Assembly (NCBI GenBank): GCA_017548225.1
Contig: JAFYMV010000033.1
Span: 1 to 5,485, forward strand
Direction: 5' to 3'
DNA: 5,485 nucleotides
Source of the DNA: Bacteroidaceae bacterium
GTDB lineage: Bacteria; Bacteroidota; Bacteroidia; Bacteroidales; Bacteroidaceae
Shown one piece after another: positions 4,883 through 5,485 of the stretch. A program made the translations under genes and the position numbers. How positions within the stretch are numbered: the first letter of the stretch is position 1; each line of letters starts with the position of its first letter. The notes beneath the pieces were generated by a model. The model made no database searches. It was not told the DNA's origin and was given only the letters and a program-made list of their open reading frames with translations.

Positions 4883-5485
4883 TTATTGGGGGTTGTTTCC
4901 ATAACCATATTGTCCATACTTGCCGTATTTGCCATAGCCATATCGGCCATAGCGAGTGCTGCCATACTTGCCGTAGCCATAGTAGTAGCCATACTTGCGT
5001 TTAGACATGTCTATACCGTTAAGGACAATGCTCATGTTTTTCAACTTGCCTTCCTTGTACAATGAGTTGACCAAATCCAAGTCGCTCTTGGGGGTATAGT
5101 CAGCGCGGCAGATGTATACTGTAGCATCGGTAACGCGTGAGATGATCAATGTATCAGCAACCAAGCCTACGGGTGCAGTATCCAATATGATGTAGTCATA
5201 TCTCTCTTTCAGGTACTCCATTGCCTTGTCGAGATTCTTCTTGGAAAGCAATTCGGCAGGGTTGGGAGGAACGATGCCCGCGGGCAATATGTCTAAGTTG
5301 TCATTTACGCCTGAAGGCATGATTTGTTCAAACAGTAAGGACTTGTCATTAGCATCGCCCGAAAGGAACAGGGTGATACCCTTCTTGTGGTCTGCGAGGT
5401 TGAACATTTCGGCCAATCGAGGCTTTCTGATATCAAGACCAACGAGGATGACCTTCTTTCCTAACAAAGCCATACTCATAGCCAA
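4883..5485 (-). CDS. BY-kinase / Wzc-like polysaccharide co-polymerase, C-terminal part (partial)
   Basis: The frame is open to the window edge, so the start and the upstream Walker A P-loop lie outside; the first visible codon (TTG) is internal, within a typical 'NLAMSMALLGKKV' segment. Visible are the Walker A' motif VGLDIRKP (about 15-22 of the fragment), the ILPAG...NPAELL segment (66-80), and Walker B YDYIILDTAP (96-105). These identify a bacterial tyrosine kinase domain of the Wzc/CapB type, usually fused in Bacteroidota to an inner-membrane Wzz domain. Such proteins control the length and export of capsule or exopolysaccharide by cycling between autophosphorylated and unphosphorylated states. 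The C-terminal 37 residues hold 13 tyrosines in a YG/KYG-rich run (165-195), the expected autophosphorylation cluster but unusually regular. The gene ends at a hairpin terminator. I leave the symbol empty because the naming (wzc, cpsD) depends on the missing N-terminus. Confidence 0.9.
   Translation of the reverse strand: MAMSMALLGKKVILVGLDIRKPRLAEMFNLADHKKGITLFLSGDANDKSLLFEQIMPSGVNDNLDILPAGIVPPNPAELLSKKNLDKAMEYLKERYDYIILDTAPVGLVADTLIISRVTDATVYICRADYTPKSDLDLVNSLYKEGKLKNMSIVLNGIDMSKRKYGYYYGYGKYGSTRYGRYGYGKYGKYGQYGYGNNPQ
4906..4999 (-). repeat. Short repeats encoding the tyrosine/glycine tail
   Basis: The DNA encoding the kinase tail is built from recurring short units. On the plus strand CCATACTTGCCGTA occurs identically at 4914-4927 and 4962-4975 (offset 48 bp, a multiple of three), with partial copies such as GCCATACTTGCG (4988-4999) and several GCCATA units between. 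All are read in frame as (K/R/Q)YGYG-type peptides, so copy-number changes would alter the number of tyrosines without a frameshift. Confidence 0.6.

Noticed and set aside
4859..5065. Plus-strand frame encoding a hydrophobic A/I/V-rich peptide
   Set aside because: It is the antisense of the YG-rich kinase tail; GCCATA-type repeats naturally read as hydrophobic residues in this frame.
5480..5485. TTG at the window edge as a start codon of the kinase
   Set aside because: The sequence there is the internal NLAMSMALLGKKV-type segment that follows the P-loop in BY-kinases, so the gene continues outside the window.

Overview
The window looks like ordinary chromosomal housekeeping DNA from a member of the Bacteroidota, most likely order Bacteroidales. 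Three things support this. Four positions match the Bacteroidota sigma-factor promoter (TTTG, 19-20 nt spacer, TAnnTTTG). No Shine-Dalgarno sequences precede the starts. The EngB, DnaX and BY-kinase proteins read like Bacteroidales versions, for example the N-termini MEIKSAEF and MENFIVSARKYRP. I see no IS element, CRISPR array, prophage or defence locus.

Layout: (1) 1-111 (+) is the C-terminal end of a probable acetylglutamate kinase (ArgB), followed by a strong intrinsic terminator (131-189). (2) 251-410 is a self-contained tRNA unit: promoter, tRNA with CAT anticodon (305-378) and terminator. (3) 411-532 is an intergenic stretch with a hairpin-forming repeat and a promoter for the next gene. 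(4) 533-2173 (+) encodes a 546-aa FAD-dependent dehydrogenase of the COG2509 type, interrupted by an in-frame block of heptanucleotide repeats. (5) 2231-2836 (+) is engB, starting at GTG, with a promoter that begins at the base after the oxidoreductase stop codon. (6) 2822-4651 (-) is dnaX (clamp-loader gamma/tau), convergent with engB and overlapping its 3' end by 15 bp. (7) 4652-4882 is intergenic, with a tandemly duplicated promoter-bearing element of about 58 bp and a large hairpin terminator. (8) 4883-5485 (-) is the C-terminal part of a BY-kinase/Wzc-like polysaccharide co-polymerase ending in a tail with 13 tyrosines; it continues beyond the window.

The genes do not form one pathway. 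They cover arginine biosynthesis, translation (tRNA and ribosome assembly GTPase), DNA replication (clamp loader), a redox flavoprotein, and surface polysaccharide export and its regulation. Most units have their own promoter and/or terminator.

The most unusual features are small. The first is the heptad/14-bp minisatellite inside the oxidoreductase; its unit length is not a multiple of three, so copy-number change would switch the frame. The second is the duplicated dnaX promoter element, whose distal copy has lost both the -7 G and its palindrome. The third is an A_AAA_AAG slippery heptamer in dnaX placed two codons before a -1-frame stop. The fourth is the extreme YG-rich tail of the kinase. 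I found nothing that amounts to a clearly new biological system.
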